NCBI GenBank assembly: GCA_010030955.1
Contig: RHBP01000027.1
Span: forward strand, 1-14,461
DNA from: Synechococcaceae bacterium WBB_10_009
GTDB lineage: Bacteria; Cyanobacteriota; Cyanobacteriia; PCC-6307; Cyanobiaceae
Direction of reading: 5' to 3'
Length of the DNA stretch: 14,461 nucleotides
Shown: positions 1 to 6,985 of the stretch, piece by piece
How the letters are laid out: each line of letters starts with the position of its first letter
Position numbering within the stretch: position 1 is the first letter of the stretch
Made by a program: the position numbers and the translations under genes
Notes under the pieces: generated by a model
Database searches by the model: none
Seen by the model: the letters and a program-made list of their open reading frames with translations, nothing else
What the model was told of the DNA's origin: nothing

Positions 1-141
1 TGGTTGCGCAGCCGCACCCTGCCGCCGTTCAGCTCCCAGCGCCTGGAGCCGGCCCTGCCGGCGGCACGGGCCCTGGCCCGCTCCCAGGCGGCCTCCCACC
101 TGGCGGGCTGGATCGGCCCTGCAGCCCCATCGCCCGGCTGA
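1..141 (+). CDS. C-terminal end of an unidentified protein entering from the left edge
   Basis: Reading frame 1 is open from the first base to a TGA at 139-141, giving the last 46 residues of a protein. It starts WLRSRTLPPF and ends in a Pro/Ala tail. I do not recognise the family. The case for coding is composition: nearly every codon over bases 1-108 ends in G or C, as in the undoubted genes here. The antisense codons of the convergent ATP-grasp gene over the same bases contain many A/T third positions. The segment is rich in Ala, Leu and Arg and could end in a helix (residues 20-38). It overlaps the 3' end of the minus-strand gene by 113 bases. The alternative is a chance open frame in GC-rich DNA. 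Confidence 0.5.
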   Translation, partial: WLRSRTLPPFSSQRLEPALPAARALARSQAASHLAGWIGPAAPSPG

Positions 142-1606
142 TCAGGTTGTCGGCCGTGCCGGCGTACACCGCCTCCGCCTCCTCGGCGCTGCGGCCCACG
201 CAGGTCATGCCCAGCTTGCCGAATTCCGACAGGCAGCCCAGCAGGTGAAACACGCTGCCCCGCAGACGGGCGGGGTCGTAGTGCAGGTCGGCATCGGCCA
301 CGATGTCGATCAGATCGGCGGGCAGCAGGCCCCGCAGGTCGGGGTGGGTGAGGTTGTCGGTGGCGCGGTAGTGCAGCGGTTGGCCGGTGGGGGCCAGGAA
401 CAGGCCGGAGTCGGGATCGAGGTGGCCGGTGGTGATCGCCCGCAGCGCCATGGTGGGGTGGGTGGTGCCCCCCTGGCGCAGGTTCACCTCGATGGCCTGC
501 AGGTCCCAGTCGCCATCGATGCGGCGGGCGATGAAATCCACCGCGTAGCGCTCCAGGGCCCCCTCCGCCGCCAGGGCTTCGCCGATGGCCTGGCCATGGC
601 GCATCAGGCTGAGCCGATAGGCGGCATCGGCGGGCATGCAGCAGCCCAGGTAGGTCTGCCCGCTGGGGCCGCCCAGGATCTGCTCATGGGTGGAGAGCAG
701 CTCCACGCGGCCGCCCGGGTGGATGGTGCCCTGCACGCTGGGGGAGCTGAGGGCCTCACCACCCTCCAGCCAGGCCTCCACCAGGGCCCCCTGTGACGCC
801 AGCAGCTCCCGCCAGCTGGCGGCCGGCATCGGCAGGGTCTCCAGGGCCTGGCGCAGGCAACGGCGCCGTTCGGCAGCGCTGCGCTCCGCCAGCTGCAGCG
901 GTTCGAGCTCCAACGGCGCATTGCCCTCGCCGCTGATGCCCTCGTTGAGCTTCACCACGCAGCGCCGCAGGTGCGGGTGGGCTTCCCACAGGTCGGCGGT
1001 GGCCTCGCTGAGGTCGTCGAGGTTGGTGGCCAGGCCGCTGCCGGGGGGGTGGGGCACGCCGCAGCGGGCGAACAGGGCACGGCTGCCCGCCTTGCTGCCC
1101 CAGTGGCCCAGGGCCGGATCGGTGCCCAGCAGCGGCACCTGCAGCCGCTCGGAGAGCTGCTTTTCGAGCTCCGTCACCACGAAGCAGCTGATGAAACTGC
1201 GGCCGGGGCGCAGCAGGTCGCCGATGCGCCCCAGCAAGGCGGGCCGCTCCAGCAGCTTTTCGGTGAGCGGGCGGTTGGAGGCGTCGTCGGTGTCGAACAG
1301 GTGCAGCCGCCGGCGGGCATGGGAGGTGGGCACGCCGGGCAGCAGCTCCAGCACCGCATCCACCACCAGCTCCGGCAGCAACTTGCTGGTGACGTACACC
1401 GCCCGAACGCCGGGATCCCGGAGCCGTATCAGCGAAAACAGCTGCCGCTCCTCGTAGTGGTGGGCGCCGGTGACCAGCGCCATCAGCGCCCGGTCCATGC
1501 TCAGCGATGGCACCACCAGCACGTCGAACTGGCCGCCATCGCCGCTGTGCTCGCAGCCCCAGCCGGGCTGGAGCTGCTGCTGAAGCTCGCGGAAGCTGAG
1601 GGTCAT
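29..1606 (-). CDS. ATP-grasp protein, peptide ligase PGM1-related
   Basis: This 525-residue protein reads as an ATP-grasp carboxylate-amine ligase of the PGM1-related type. Residues 27-165 look like a pre-ATP-grasp region (FDVLVVPSLSMDRAL, LLGTDPALGHWGSKAGSR). The ATP-grasp core shows KLNEGISGEGNAP (219-231), a GALVEAWLEGG strand (273-283) and the metal/ATP-binding EVNLRQGGTTHP (373-384). Residues 405-492 match the PGM1 C-terminal domain in style (SVFHLLGCLSEFGKLGMTC at 451-469). Named relatives join a carboxylate to an amine using ATP; the substrate here is unknown. The start ATG lies 16 bases after the porin stop, so the two are probably cotranscribed; no clear ribosome-binding site is visible. 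The last roughly 30 residues are low-complexity Gly/Pro and are antisense to another gene, so the ancestral stop may have been lost. Confidence 0.85.
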   Translation of the reverse strand: MTLSFRELQQQLQPGWGCEHSGDGGQFDVLVVPSLSMDRALMALVTGAHHYEERQLFSLIRLRDPGVRAVYVTSKLLPELVVDAVLELLPGVPTSHARRRLHLFDTDDASNRPLTEKLLERPALLGRIGDLLRPGRSFISCFVVTELEKQLSERLQVPLLGTDPALGHWGSKAGSRALFARCGVPHPPGSGLATNLDDLSEATADLWEAHPHLRRCVVKLNEGISGEGNAPLELEPLQLAERSAAERRRCLRQALETLPMPAASWRELLASQGALVEAWLEGGEALSSPSVQGTIHPGGRVELLSTHEQILGGPSGQTYLGCCMPADAAYRLSLMRHGQAIGEALAAEGALERYAVDFIARRIDGDWDLQAIEVNLRQGGTTHPTMALRAITTGHLDPDSGLFLAPTGQPLHYRATDNLTHPDLRGLLPADLIDIVADADLHYDPARLRGSVFHLLGCLSEFGKLGMTCVGRSAEEAEAVYAGTADNLISRAMGLQGRSSPPGGRPPGSGPGPVPPAGPAPGAGS

Positions 1607-1622
1607 GCTCGCGGGGCGGGGG

Positions 1623-2936
1623 TCAGAAGTTGAGGTCGATGCGCAGGCCCGCCGCCAGGATGCCCGGCACCGGCTGGTCGGCGCCGCTGGGGTTGAAAAT
1701 CCACTGCACGGTGGGCTGCAGCTGCAGCGATTCGTTGATCATCACGCGGTAGCCCAGTTCCGCCATGCCCTCGTAGGAGCTGGTGAGGAAGGGCGGGGCT
1801 TCGCTGCTGAGGCCGCCGCGGCCGATGCCCAGCACCAGCAGGTCGAGGGGCCGCTGGCGCACCACCCCCTGCACCACCATGCCGCCGCCCACGAAGGTGG
1901 GGGCGAAGTCCACCGTGCGGTTGGGGCTGTAGGCCCCCCCGAACCACACGCGCTCATCCAGGCCAATCGGCAGGCCGCTGCGCAGGGTCACGCTTCCATA
2001 CACCCCCTCGCCCGTGTTGTTGTCGGTGCTGGTGATGCCCCCCACCCGCACCAGACCACCGGGCAGTTGGTTGGTCACGGTGGTGGGGCGTTCGCACCGG
2101 GGGTGGCTGCGCACCAGGCCGTAGGTCTCACGGCACACCTTCATCGGCAGCTTGGGGTCCGGCGCCAGCCATGCGCCGGTGTAGTCGATCTGGAGCACCT
2201 GGGCGGTGCCGTAGATCCCATCCGCGAGGGCGGGATCCGCCCCCAGGGCCTGGGACACCGCAAAGGTGGACCCGATGTCGTAGATGCCATAGCGGATCTT
2301 GAACGCATCGCTGGGTCGCAGCGTCACCACCCCCCCCGGGGAGGCATAGGGGTTGATGGGTAGATCGGTGTTGACGATGTTGAGCGTGTTGTTGAGCGAG
2401 GCATGCACGTAGAGGTTGAGGATCGGAACCTGGATGAAATCGGGGTTCATCGCCAGGATTCCCGCCTTGAGCCCCAGCCAGCCAGCGCCGGGGTCGCGCT
2501 CCAGGCTCGCTTCGCTGAGCCAGAAGCCCGGCGGATAGGCCACCTGCTGCAGCGGAAACACCGCTCCGATGTCGCTGTTGAAGAGCTGATTGCCGGTGGT
2601 GTGGCCGATGTTGACGTTCACCCCCCAGTGGTCCAGCTCCCGCCATTGCTGCTGGTCGCGGCTGAGGCCCGTGCTGAGGGCGAGGTCGATGGAGCTCTGC
2701 TGCACCCACGCCCCCGTGGCGGTCAGTCCGCCCACCGGGTTGAACAGGGGCTCACCGCTGAAGGCCACCTGCAGATTCATCCAATCCGGCAGCTTCAGGG
2801 CCGATTGCAGCGTGAACGGCGTTGCATCCGCCCGGGCGGCCAACGGGGGCAGGGCCGGCAGCAGCCCCAGCAGGGCCAGGGCCAGCGCGAGGGGCCGTGG
2901 TTGAGCCGGGCGGCGCCGGCGGCGACCCTGGGCCAT
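1623..2936 (-). CDS. OprB-family carbohydrate-type outer-membrane porin
   Basis: The 437-residue protein begins with a basic stretch (GRRRRRPAQPRP) and a hydrophobic signal core (LALALALLGLLPALPP) ending near AARADA. The mature part has alternating, aromatic-rich beta strands. It ends in RIDLNF, a C-terminal Phe typical of outer-membrane barrels. Segments such as LPDWMNLQVAFSGEPLFNP, PGFWLSEASLERD and YEGMAELGYRVMINESLQLQP fit carbohydrate-selective OprB porins, which allow passive diffusion of sugars and other solutes. No N-terminal SLH domain is present, unlike the abundant SomA/SomB porins of cyanobacteria. An in-frame GTG at 2996 would add 20 residues before the signal peptide, so the ATG at 2936 is preferred. 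The substrate is not readable from sequence. Confidence 0.85.
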   Translation of the reverse strand: MAQGRRRRRPAQPRPLALALALLGLLPALPPLAARADATPFTLQSALKLPDWMNLQVAFSGEPLFNPVGGLTATGAWVQQSSIDLALSTGLSRDQQQWRELDHWGVNVNIGHTTGNQLFNSDIGAVFPLQQVAYPPGFWLSEASLERDPGAGWLGLKAGILAMNPDFIQVPILNLYVHASLNNTLNIVNTDLPINPYASPGGVVTLRPSDAFKIRYGIYDIGSTFAVSQALGADPALADGIYGTAQVLQIDYTGAWLAPDPKLPMKVCRETYGLVRSHPRCERPTTVTNQLPGGLVRVGGITSTDNNTGEGVYGSVTLRSGLPIGLDERVWFGGAYSPNRTVDFAPTFVGGGMVVQGVVRQRPLDLLVLGIGRGGLSSEAPPFLTSSYEGMAELGYRVMINESLQLQPTVQWIFNPSGADQPVPGILAAGLRIDLNF

Positions 2937-2999
2937 GTGCGTTACCAGGGTGCGGGCGGCCCCAGGATCTCCGCTTCGCCTCCAACTGGCAAGCACACT

Positions 3000-3011
3000 C
3001 CCCCGCGGGGG
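3000..3011. repeat. 12-base perfect palindrome
   Basis: CCCCCGCGGGGG lies one base after the stop of the 57-residue minus-strand gene and about 60 bases before the porin start. A 12-base self-complementary run could make a very short GC hairpin but has no U-tract. In DNA this GC-rich it may be chance. Confidence 0.3.
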
Positions 3012-3012
3012 C

Positions 3013-3186
3013 TCAGGCGGGCTGGATGTCGTCGAGCACCTGGCCGCTGATGCACACCGTGCGCGTGGGCCGCTGTTCGCGGCGGCTCAACTTGCGGGCG
3101 GCGATGTAGGCCAGCAGCGGATTGGGATACACCTTGAGGGGGTTCCAGCTGCCATCGGGCAGTTGGCTCAGCACTTGGGTTTGCAT
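3013..3186 (-). CDS. small conserved-looking hypothetical protein, 57 aa
   Basis: On the minus strand an ATG at 3186 opens a 57-residue frame ending in TGA at 3013-3015. The peptide begins MQTQVLSQLPDGSWNPLKVY and continues through LLAYIAARKLSRREQR to VCISGQVLDDIQPA. It has balanced composition: a polar start, a basic helix-like centre and an acidic end. Codon third positions are mostly G/C, which is unlike noise. It sits alone between two structured intergenic stretches on the same strand as its neighbours. The family is not recognised and there is no signal peptide or membrane segment. No good Shine-Dalgarno sequence precedes the ATG. It is easy to miss because it is under 60 residues. Confidence 0.6.
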   Translation of the reverse strand: MQTQVLSQLPDGSWNPLKVYPNPLLAYIAARKLSRREQRPTRTVCISGQVLDDIQPA

Positions 3187-3197
3187 GGGTCGCCGAT

Positions 3198-3227
3198 CCG
3201 GTCCGTGGGGCGGACCCTATGGACCGG
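3198..3227. repeat. overlapping alternative inverted repeats in a 5' leader
   Basis: CCGGTCC (3198-3204) pairs perfectly with GGACCGG (3221-3227). GGTCCG (3200-3205) also pairs with CGGACC (3211-3216) across a 5-base loop. The two pairings share the left arm, so they exclude each other. The element lies 12-41 bases upstream of the ATG of the 57-residue gene, in its presumed leader. A transcription-factor operator or a switchable leader hairpin are both possible; nothing in the sequence decides between them. Confidence 0.4.
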
Positions 3228-3241
3228 TGGCGCCCAGCCCG

Positions 3242-3286
3242 GTAGCCAAAGGCACGAAAACGGCCTTGAACCGTTTGTTTGGCTAC
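3242..3286 (-). terminator. nested hairpin, probable terminator after the 101-aa gene
   Basis: GTAGCCAAA (3242-3250) and TTTGGCTAC (3278-3286) are perfect inverted repeats. Inside them AAACGG (3258-3263) pairs with CCGTTT (3271-3276) around a 7-base loop. Read on the minus strand, the outer arm contains the TAG stop (3283-3285) of the upstream gene. The inner stem ends in TTTTC, resembling a weak intrinsic terminator. It sits exactly at the 3' end of the gene, as a terminator should, but the U-run is short. It could also protect the mRNA 3' end or be a protein-binding site. Confidence 0.5.
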
Positions 3287-3588
3287 TGAAGGCAGGCCTG
3301 GGCCTGGAGCTGTTCGGCGATCTGCTGGCAGCGGGTGCCGTGGCGCAACTGCGGCTCGGAACTGCGCACCTCCAGCTGGCATTCGCGCGAGCGCTGGCAG
3401 TTCCAGGAGGCCACCACGGTGACCCGTTGGGCCAGGGGGATCGAGCGGGTTGGGTCGTCTTTGGCGAGCAGTTGGCTATCGGAACTCACCAGGGGGTCCA
3501 CCACCAAGCCCAGTTGGCGCAAGGGGAGTTCCAGGGCCTCGGTGAGTGCATCGCTGTTCAGGCTGGTGATCCAGGAAAACAGCGCCAT
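3283..3588 (-). CDS. hypothetical protein, 101 aa, cysteine-containing
   Basis: The protein begins MALFSWITSLNSDALTEALE and has 101 residues. The frame stays open upstream to 3711, but that stretch has poor coding composition and runs into pyrC, so the ATG at 3588 is preferred. An N-terminal amphipathic stretch (1-26) is followed by VVDPLVSSDSQLLAKDDPTRSI and a strand-like LAQRVTVVASW. The C-terminal part holds Cys64, Cys70, Cys87 and Cys99 (WNCQRSRECQLEV, GTRCQQIAEQL). The cysteines could form disulfides or bind metal, but there is no signal peptide and no classic zinc motif. The family is not recognised. Its stop lies inside the hairpin at 3242-3286, and its AT content is higher than that of its neighbours. 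Confidence 0.65.
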   Translation of the reverse strand: MALFSWITSLNSDALTEALELPLRQLGLVVDPLVSSDSQLLAKDDPTRSIPLAQRVTVVASWNCQRSRECQLEVRSSEPQLRHGTRCQQIAEQLQAQACLQ

Positions 3589-3623
3589 CGAGGAAATGCC
3601 TGGCCCTTGATTAGATCGCGCGC

Positions 3624-3652
3624 ACCATAAAACGCCCTTTCTTGATCGGCAA
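3624..3652 (-). promoter_or_regulatory. candidate sigma-70-type promoter for the 101-aa gene
   Basis: On the minus strand TTGCCG (complement of 3647-3652) and TATGGT (complement of 3624-3629) are separated by exactly 17 bases and lie about 35 bases upstream of the ATG at 3588. Each hexamer matches 4 of 6 consensus bases. The intergenic stretch here (3589-3689) is the most AT-rich in the window. This is a pattern match only. Confidence 0.3.
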
Positions 3653-3689
3653 GTTGTGCTGCGCACCAACCCAGGCGCTGCGCACCCCC

Positions 3690-4829
3690 TCAGGCCTCCA
3701 GCAGCGCCCACTCCAGCTGCTCGCCGGCGTGGAAGGGCACCAACCGCGTGGGGGTGCCCGTGCCGTTGGCCAGCTCCAGCACGGCGGGCAGGCCTGGCCC
3801 GTCGGGGTCGAGGGCGCGGCGCTCCAGGGTGATCTGGCCCGGGTTGAGGGGCAGGCCGTAGAAGCGGGGGCCGTGTTCGCTGGCAAACCCCTCCAGCTGC
3901 GCCAGGGCCCCCGCTTCGCTGAACACCTGGGCGTAGCTCTCGATGGCGTAGGGCGCGTTGTAGATGCCGGCGCAGCCGCAGGCCGATTCCTTGGCCTGCC
4001 GCTCGTGGGGGGCGGAATCGGTGCCGAGGAAAAACTTGGGGCTGCCGGAGGTGGCGGCGCGCCGCAGGGCCTGGCGGTGCAGCTCCCGCTTGGCCACCGG
4101 CAGGCAGTAGAAGTCCGGCCGCAGGCCCCCCTGGAACAGGGCGTTGCGGTTGATGTGCAGGTGGTGGGGGGTGATGGTGGCCGCCAGGGTGCCGGGCCCC
4201 TCCGCCACAAAGGCGGCCGCCTCCGCCGTGGTGATGTGCTCCAGCACCACCTTGAGGCCGGGGTGGCGCTGCAGCAGCGGCTGCAGGTGCCGTTCGATGA
4301 ACACCGCTTCGCGATCAAAGATGTCCACCGCCGGATCGGTCACCTCCCCGTGGATCAGCAGGGGCATGCCGATCCGCTCCATCCGCTCCAGCACCCGTGG
4401 GATGTGGGCCAGGTCGCGCACCCCCGCATCGGAATTGGTGGTGGCCCCGGCGGGGTAGAGCTTGGCGGCGGTGAACACCCCCTCGCCGTGGCCCCGCTCC
4501 AGCTCATCGGGGTCGATCGATTCGGTGAGGTAGGCCGTCATCAGCGGCGTGAACGCCGCCGCGGCCGCGTCGCCGGCACTGCCGCGCAGGGCATCGAGGA
4601 TCCGCTGGCGGTAGGCGGCCCCCATGGCGGCGGTGGTGATCGGCGGCCGCAGGTTGGGCATCACGATCGCCCGCGCAAACGGCCGGGCGGTGTGGGCCAC
4701 CACGGCCTGCAGCAGGGCGCCGTCGCGCAGGTGCACATGCCAGTCGTCGGGCCGCCGCAGCGTCAGCCGCGCCCCCGGCCCCCAGGGGCCGCCGCCGGCG
4801 CTGCAGCCGTGCTCGGCAGGGCTGGCCAT
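3690..4829 (-). CDS. pyrC: dihydroorotase
   Basis: This 379-residue enzyme interconverts N-carbamoyl-L-aspartate and (S)-dihydroorotate, the third step of pyrimidine synthesis (EC 3.5.2.3), in the cytoplasm. It is of the E. coli-like class II type. All binuclear-zinc ligands expected for that class are visible: His31 and His33 in DDWHVHLRD, the carbamylated lysine Lys123 in AAKLYPAGATTNS, His160 in LLIHGE, His198 in LEHITTA, and catalytic Asp271 in LGTDSAPH. ITPHHLHINRN (219-229) is also typical. The N-terminus is about 15 residues longer than E. coli PyrC, with a Gly-rich extension. AGGAG at 4840-4844 supports the ATG at 4829. The gene diverges from the amino-acid transport operon. Confidence 0.97.
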   Translation of the reverse strand: MASPAEHGCSAGGGPWGPGARLTLRRPDDWHVHLRDGALLQAVVAHTARPFARAIVMPNLRPPITTAAMGAAYRQRILDALRGSAGDAAAAAFTPLMTAYLTESIDPDELERGHGEGVFTAAKLYPAGATTNSDAGVRDLAHIPRVLERMERIGMPLLIHGEVTDPAVDIFDREAVFIERHLQPLLQRHPGLKVVLEHITTAEAAAFVAEGPGTLAATITPHHLHINRNALFQGGLRPDFYCLPVAKRELHRQALRRAATSGSPKFFLGTDSAPHERQAKESACGCAGIYNAPYAIESYAQVFSEAGALAQLEGFASEHGPRFYGLPLNPGQITLERRALDPDGPGLPAVLELANGTGTPTRLVPFHAGEQLEWALLEA

Positions 4830-4839
4830 GGGGGCGACA

Positions 4840-4844
4840 CTCCT
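4840..4844 (-). promoter_or_regulatory. ribosome-binding site of pyrC
   Basis: The minus strand reads AGGAG ten bases before the pyrC ATG at 4829. It fixes that start and is one of the few canonical Shine-Dalgarno sequences in the window. Confidence 0.6.
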
Positions 4845-4862
4845 GACGAATCGGTTCCCCTG

Positions 4863-4893
4863 AACCTAGGCGGCGAGCCGATGTTGCTGGCAA
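4863..4893 (-). promoter_or_regulatory. candidate pyrC promoter in the divergent intergenic region
   Basis: Minus-strand TTGCCA (complement of 4888-4893, 5 of 6 to the -35 consensus) and TAGGTT (complement of 4863-4868) lie 19 bases apart, upstream of the pyrC ribosome-binding site. The spacing is longer than ideal and the -10 is weak. Only about 90 bases separate the pyrC ATG from the preferred start of the substrate-binding protein gene, so this interval must hold both divergent promoters unless one lies inside a gene. Confidence 0.25.
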
Positions 4894-4919
4894 ACTGCGC
4901 CGAACCCTGGAACTCGGCC

Positions 4920-5984
4920 ATGGCCTGGCGGCGTCCGCTGGCGGCAACACTTCCCCTGCTCACGGCCCTCGCCCTGGTGGGTTGCGCCAGCGATGGGGGC
5001 AGCGGCATCCAGAGCCAGCGGCTCAGCGCCATCAGCGGCCGCGGCAAGCTGATCTGCGGGGTCGACGGCAGGCTGCCGGGCTTCAGCTTCGTGAACCCCG
5101 ACGGCAGCTACAGCGGCCTCGATGTGGACATCTGCAAGGCCACCGCGGCGGCGGTGCTGGGGGATGCGAAGCAGGTGGACTTCCGCGACCTCAACTCCAC
5201 CGAGCGCTTCGCGGCCCTCGCCAGCGGCGAGATCGATCTGCTCTCGCGCAACACCACCGCCACCCTGAGCCGCGATGCCCCCGGCGGCAACGCCCTCAGC
5301 TTTGCCCCCACGGTGTTCTACGACGGCCAGGGGGTCATGACCCCCAAGGCCAGCGGCATCAAGACCCTCAAGGATTTGGCGGGCAAACCGATCTGCGTGG
5401 AGAGCGGCACCACCACCGAGCTCAACCTGGCCGATCGCATGCGCGAGATCAAGGCCCCCTACACGCCCCTGCGCTTCCAGACCGGCGACCAGACCTACGC
5501 CGCCTACCTGCAGGGCCGCTGCGTGGCGGTCACCAGCGACCGCTCCCAGCTGGCGGGCAAGCGCACCAGCTTCCCCGACCCAGCCGCCCACACCCTGCTG
5601 CCGGAGGTGTTGAGCAAGGAACCGCTCAGCCCCGCCACCGTGAACGCCGACCCCGCCTGGGCCGATGCGGTGCGCTGGATCATCCATGGCCTGATGCAGG
5701 CCGAGGAGCTCGGCATCACCCAGGCCAACGTCGACGCCAAGGTGGCCGAAGCCAAGGCCAACACCAACCTGGCCGACCTGCGCCGCTTCCTCGGCGTGGA
5801 GGGCGACTTCGGCAAACAGCTGGGCCTGCCCGCCAACTTCGTGGTGCTGGCCCTCAAGGCGGTGGGCAACTACGGCGAGATCTTCGAGCGCAACGTGGGT
5901 GCCGGTTCGATGCTCAAGCTGGAGCGCGGCCTCAACCGCCAGTGGAACCAGGGCGGCCTGATCTACGCCCCGCCGTTCCGTTGA
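4920..5984 (+). CDS. natF: amino-acid ABC transporter substrate-binding lipoprotein (NatF/AapJ type)
   Basis: A 354-residue periplasmic binding protein of solute-binding family 3, closest in style to AapJ of rhizobia and NatF of Anabaena, which deliver acidic and neutral polar amino acids. The signal peptide MAWRRPLAATLPLLTALALVGC ends in a lipobox with Cys22. The mature domain shows GKLICGVDGRLPGFSF, SGLDVDICKATAAAVLGDA, STERFAALASGEIDLLSRNTTATLSRDA, DGQGVMTPK, GKPICVESGTTTELNLADRM and GRCVAVTSDRSQLA, the hallmarks of the Aap/Nat subfamily. An upstream in-frame ATG at 4881 would add 13 residues before the signal peptide. The start at 4920 gives a normal n-region and is preferred, though neither has a strong ribosome-binding site. 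It is first in the operon; its TGA shares one base with the natG ATG. Gene name by family resemblance. Confidence 0.93.
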   Translation: MAWRRPLAATLPLLTALALVGCASDGGSGIQSQRLSAISGRGKLICGVDGRLPGFSFVNPDGSYSGLDVDICKATAAAVLGDAKQVDFRDLNSTERFAALASGEIDLLSRNTTATLSRDAPGGNALSFAPTVFYDGQGVMTPKASGIKTLKDLAGKPICVESGTTTELNLADRMREIKAPYTPLRFQTGDQTYAAYLQGRCVAVTSDRSQLAGKRTSFPDPAAHTLLPEVLSKEPLSPATVNADPAWADAVRWIIHGLMQAEELGITQANVDAKVAEAKANTNLADLRRFLGVEGDFGKQLGLPANFVVLALKAVGNYGEIFERNVGAGSMLKLERGLNRQWNQGGLIYAPPFR

Positions 5985-6985
5985 TGGCGGCGTCGGTGCC
6001 CCCCTCTGCGGTGACCCCCTGGTGGCGGGATCGGCGCTGGATCCCCTGGATCGTGCAGGGCGCCGTGGCCCTGGCGGTGCTGGTGCTGGTGGCGTTTCTG
6101 CTGGGCAACCTGGTGCGCAACCTCACCGCCGCCGGGTTGCTGTTGAGCTGGCGCTGGCTGGGCAACCCGGCCGGCTTCGACATCTCCGAAACCCTGCTGC
6201 CCTACGACGCCAGCCTCCCCTATTGGCGGGCCCTGTTGGCGGGCTTGGCCAACACCCTGCGGGTGGTGCTGGCCGGCCTGGTGGGGGCCACCGTGCTCGG
6301 CACCCTGGTGGGCACCGCCTCCTTCAGCAGCAATGGCCTGCTGCGCCGCCTGGCGCGGGTGTAGGAGCTGATCCGCAACATCCCGCTGCTGCTGCAGCTG
6401 GTGTTTTGGTATTTCGTGGTGTTCCTGGCGCTGCCCAACGGCCGTGATGCCCTGCAGCTGCCCGGCGTGGTGCTGGCGCGCTCCGGGCTCTACCTGGGCT
6501 GGTTCACCGATCCGCTCCACCTCACCTGGGCCGGCCCCCACCTGGAGGGGGGCCAGTGGCATGCGCCGCTGCGGCTCACCGTGGAATTCGGGGCCCTGCT
6601 CACCGGCCTGGTGGTGTACACCGGCGCCTTCATCGCCGAGGTGGTGCGGGGCGGGGTGGCCTCCGTGCCCCAAGGGCAGTGGGAGGCGGCCCGCTCCCTG
6701 GGGTTCATGCCCCTGCAGACCCTGCGCCGCATCGTGCTGCCCCAGGCCCTGCGGGTGATCGTGCCCGGGCTCAACAGCCAATACATCTCCCTGGCCAAAA
6801 ACTCCTCCCTGGCGGTGGCCTGCGGCTACAGCGACCTCTATTCCGTGGCCGAAACCACCCTCAACCAGAGCGGCCGCGCCGTGGAGGTGATGTTGATTCT
6901 GCTGGGGGCCTACCTGGTGCTGGATCTGTTGATCTCGGCCCTGATGAACGGCCTCAACCAGCTGGTGCAGCTGAGGGAACGCTGA
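5984..6985 (+). pseudogene. natG: amino-acid ABC permease NatG/AapQ, interrupted by an in-frame TAG
   Basis: This is the first permease of the amino-acid importer. The frame opens at an ATG overlapping the natF stop by one base and codes 126 residues (first TM about residues 22-44; periplasmic FDISETLLPYDASLPYWRAL). It then meets TAG at 6362-6364. The same frame resumes at once with ELIRNIPLLLQLVFWYFV and runs 206 residues to a TGA at 6983-6985. That part includes the ABC-permease EAA loop (EAARSLGFMPLQTLRRIVLP, from residue 234). The sister permease natH has VIYIEFIRGAPLI at this place, so an intact NatG should read V-Y-[VI]-E-L. The stop plus one missing codon looks like TAC-GTG-GAG having lost three bases to give TAG-GAG. 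Readthrough or sequence error are alternatives. Confidence 0.85.

Noticed and set aside
2937..2996. 20-residue N-terminal extension of the porin from a GTG at 2996
   Set aside because: It would bury the signal peptide; the ATG at 2936 begins directly at the basic n-region.
3658..3687. Direct repeat GCTGCGCACC downstream of pyrC
   Set aside because: Only two 10-base copies about 9 bases apart in GC-rich sequence, with no partner gene; likely chance.
3642..4880. Long plus-strand open frame upstream of and in phase with natF
   Set aside because: This part is antisense to pyrC and has the composition of a shadow frame; the lipoprotein signal peptide marks the real natF start at 4920.
6362..6364. 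Selenocysteine insertion as an explanation for the natG stop, given selD in the same window
   Set aside because: The codon is TAG, not TGA, and permeases of this family have Tyr-Val/Ile here, not Cys.
6363..6403. Translational restart of natG using AGGAG at 6363-6367
   Set aside because: No ATG, GTG or TTG lies at a usable spacing; the first in-frame candidate (GTG at 6401) is more than 30 bases away and would drop the conserved ELIRNIPLLLQL segment.
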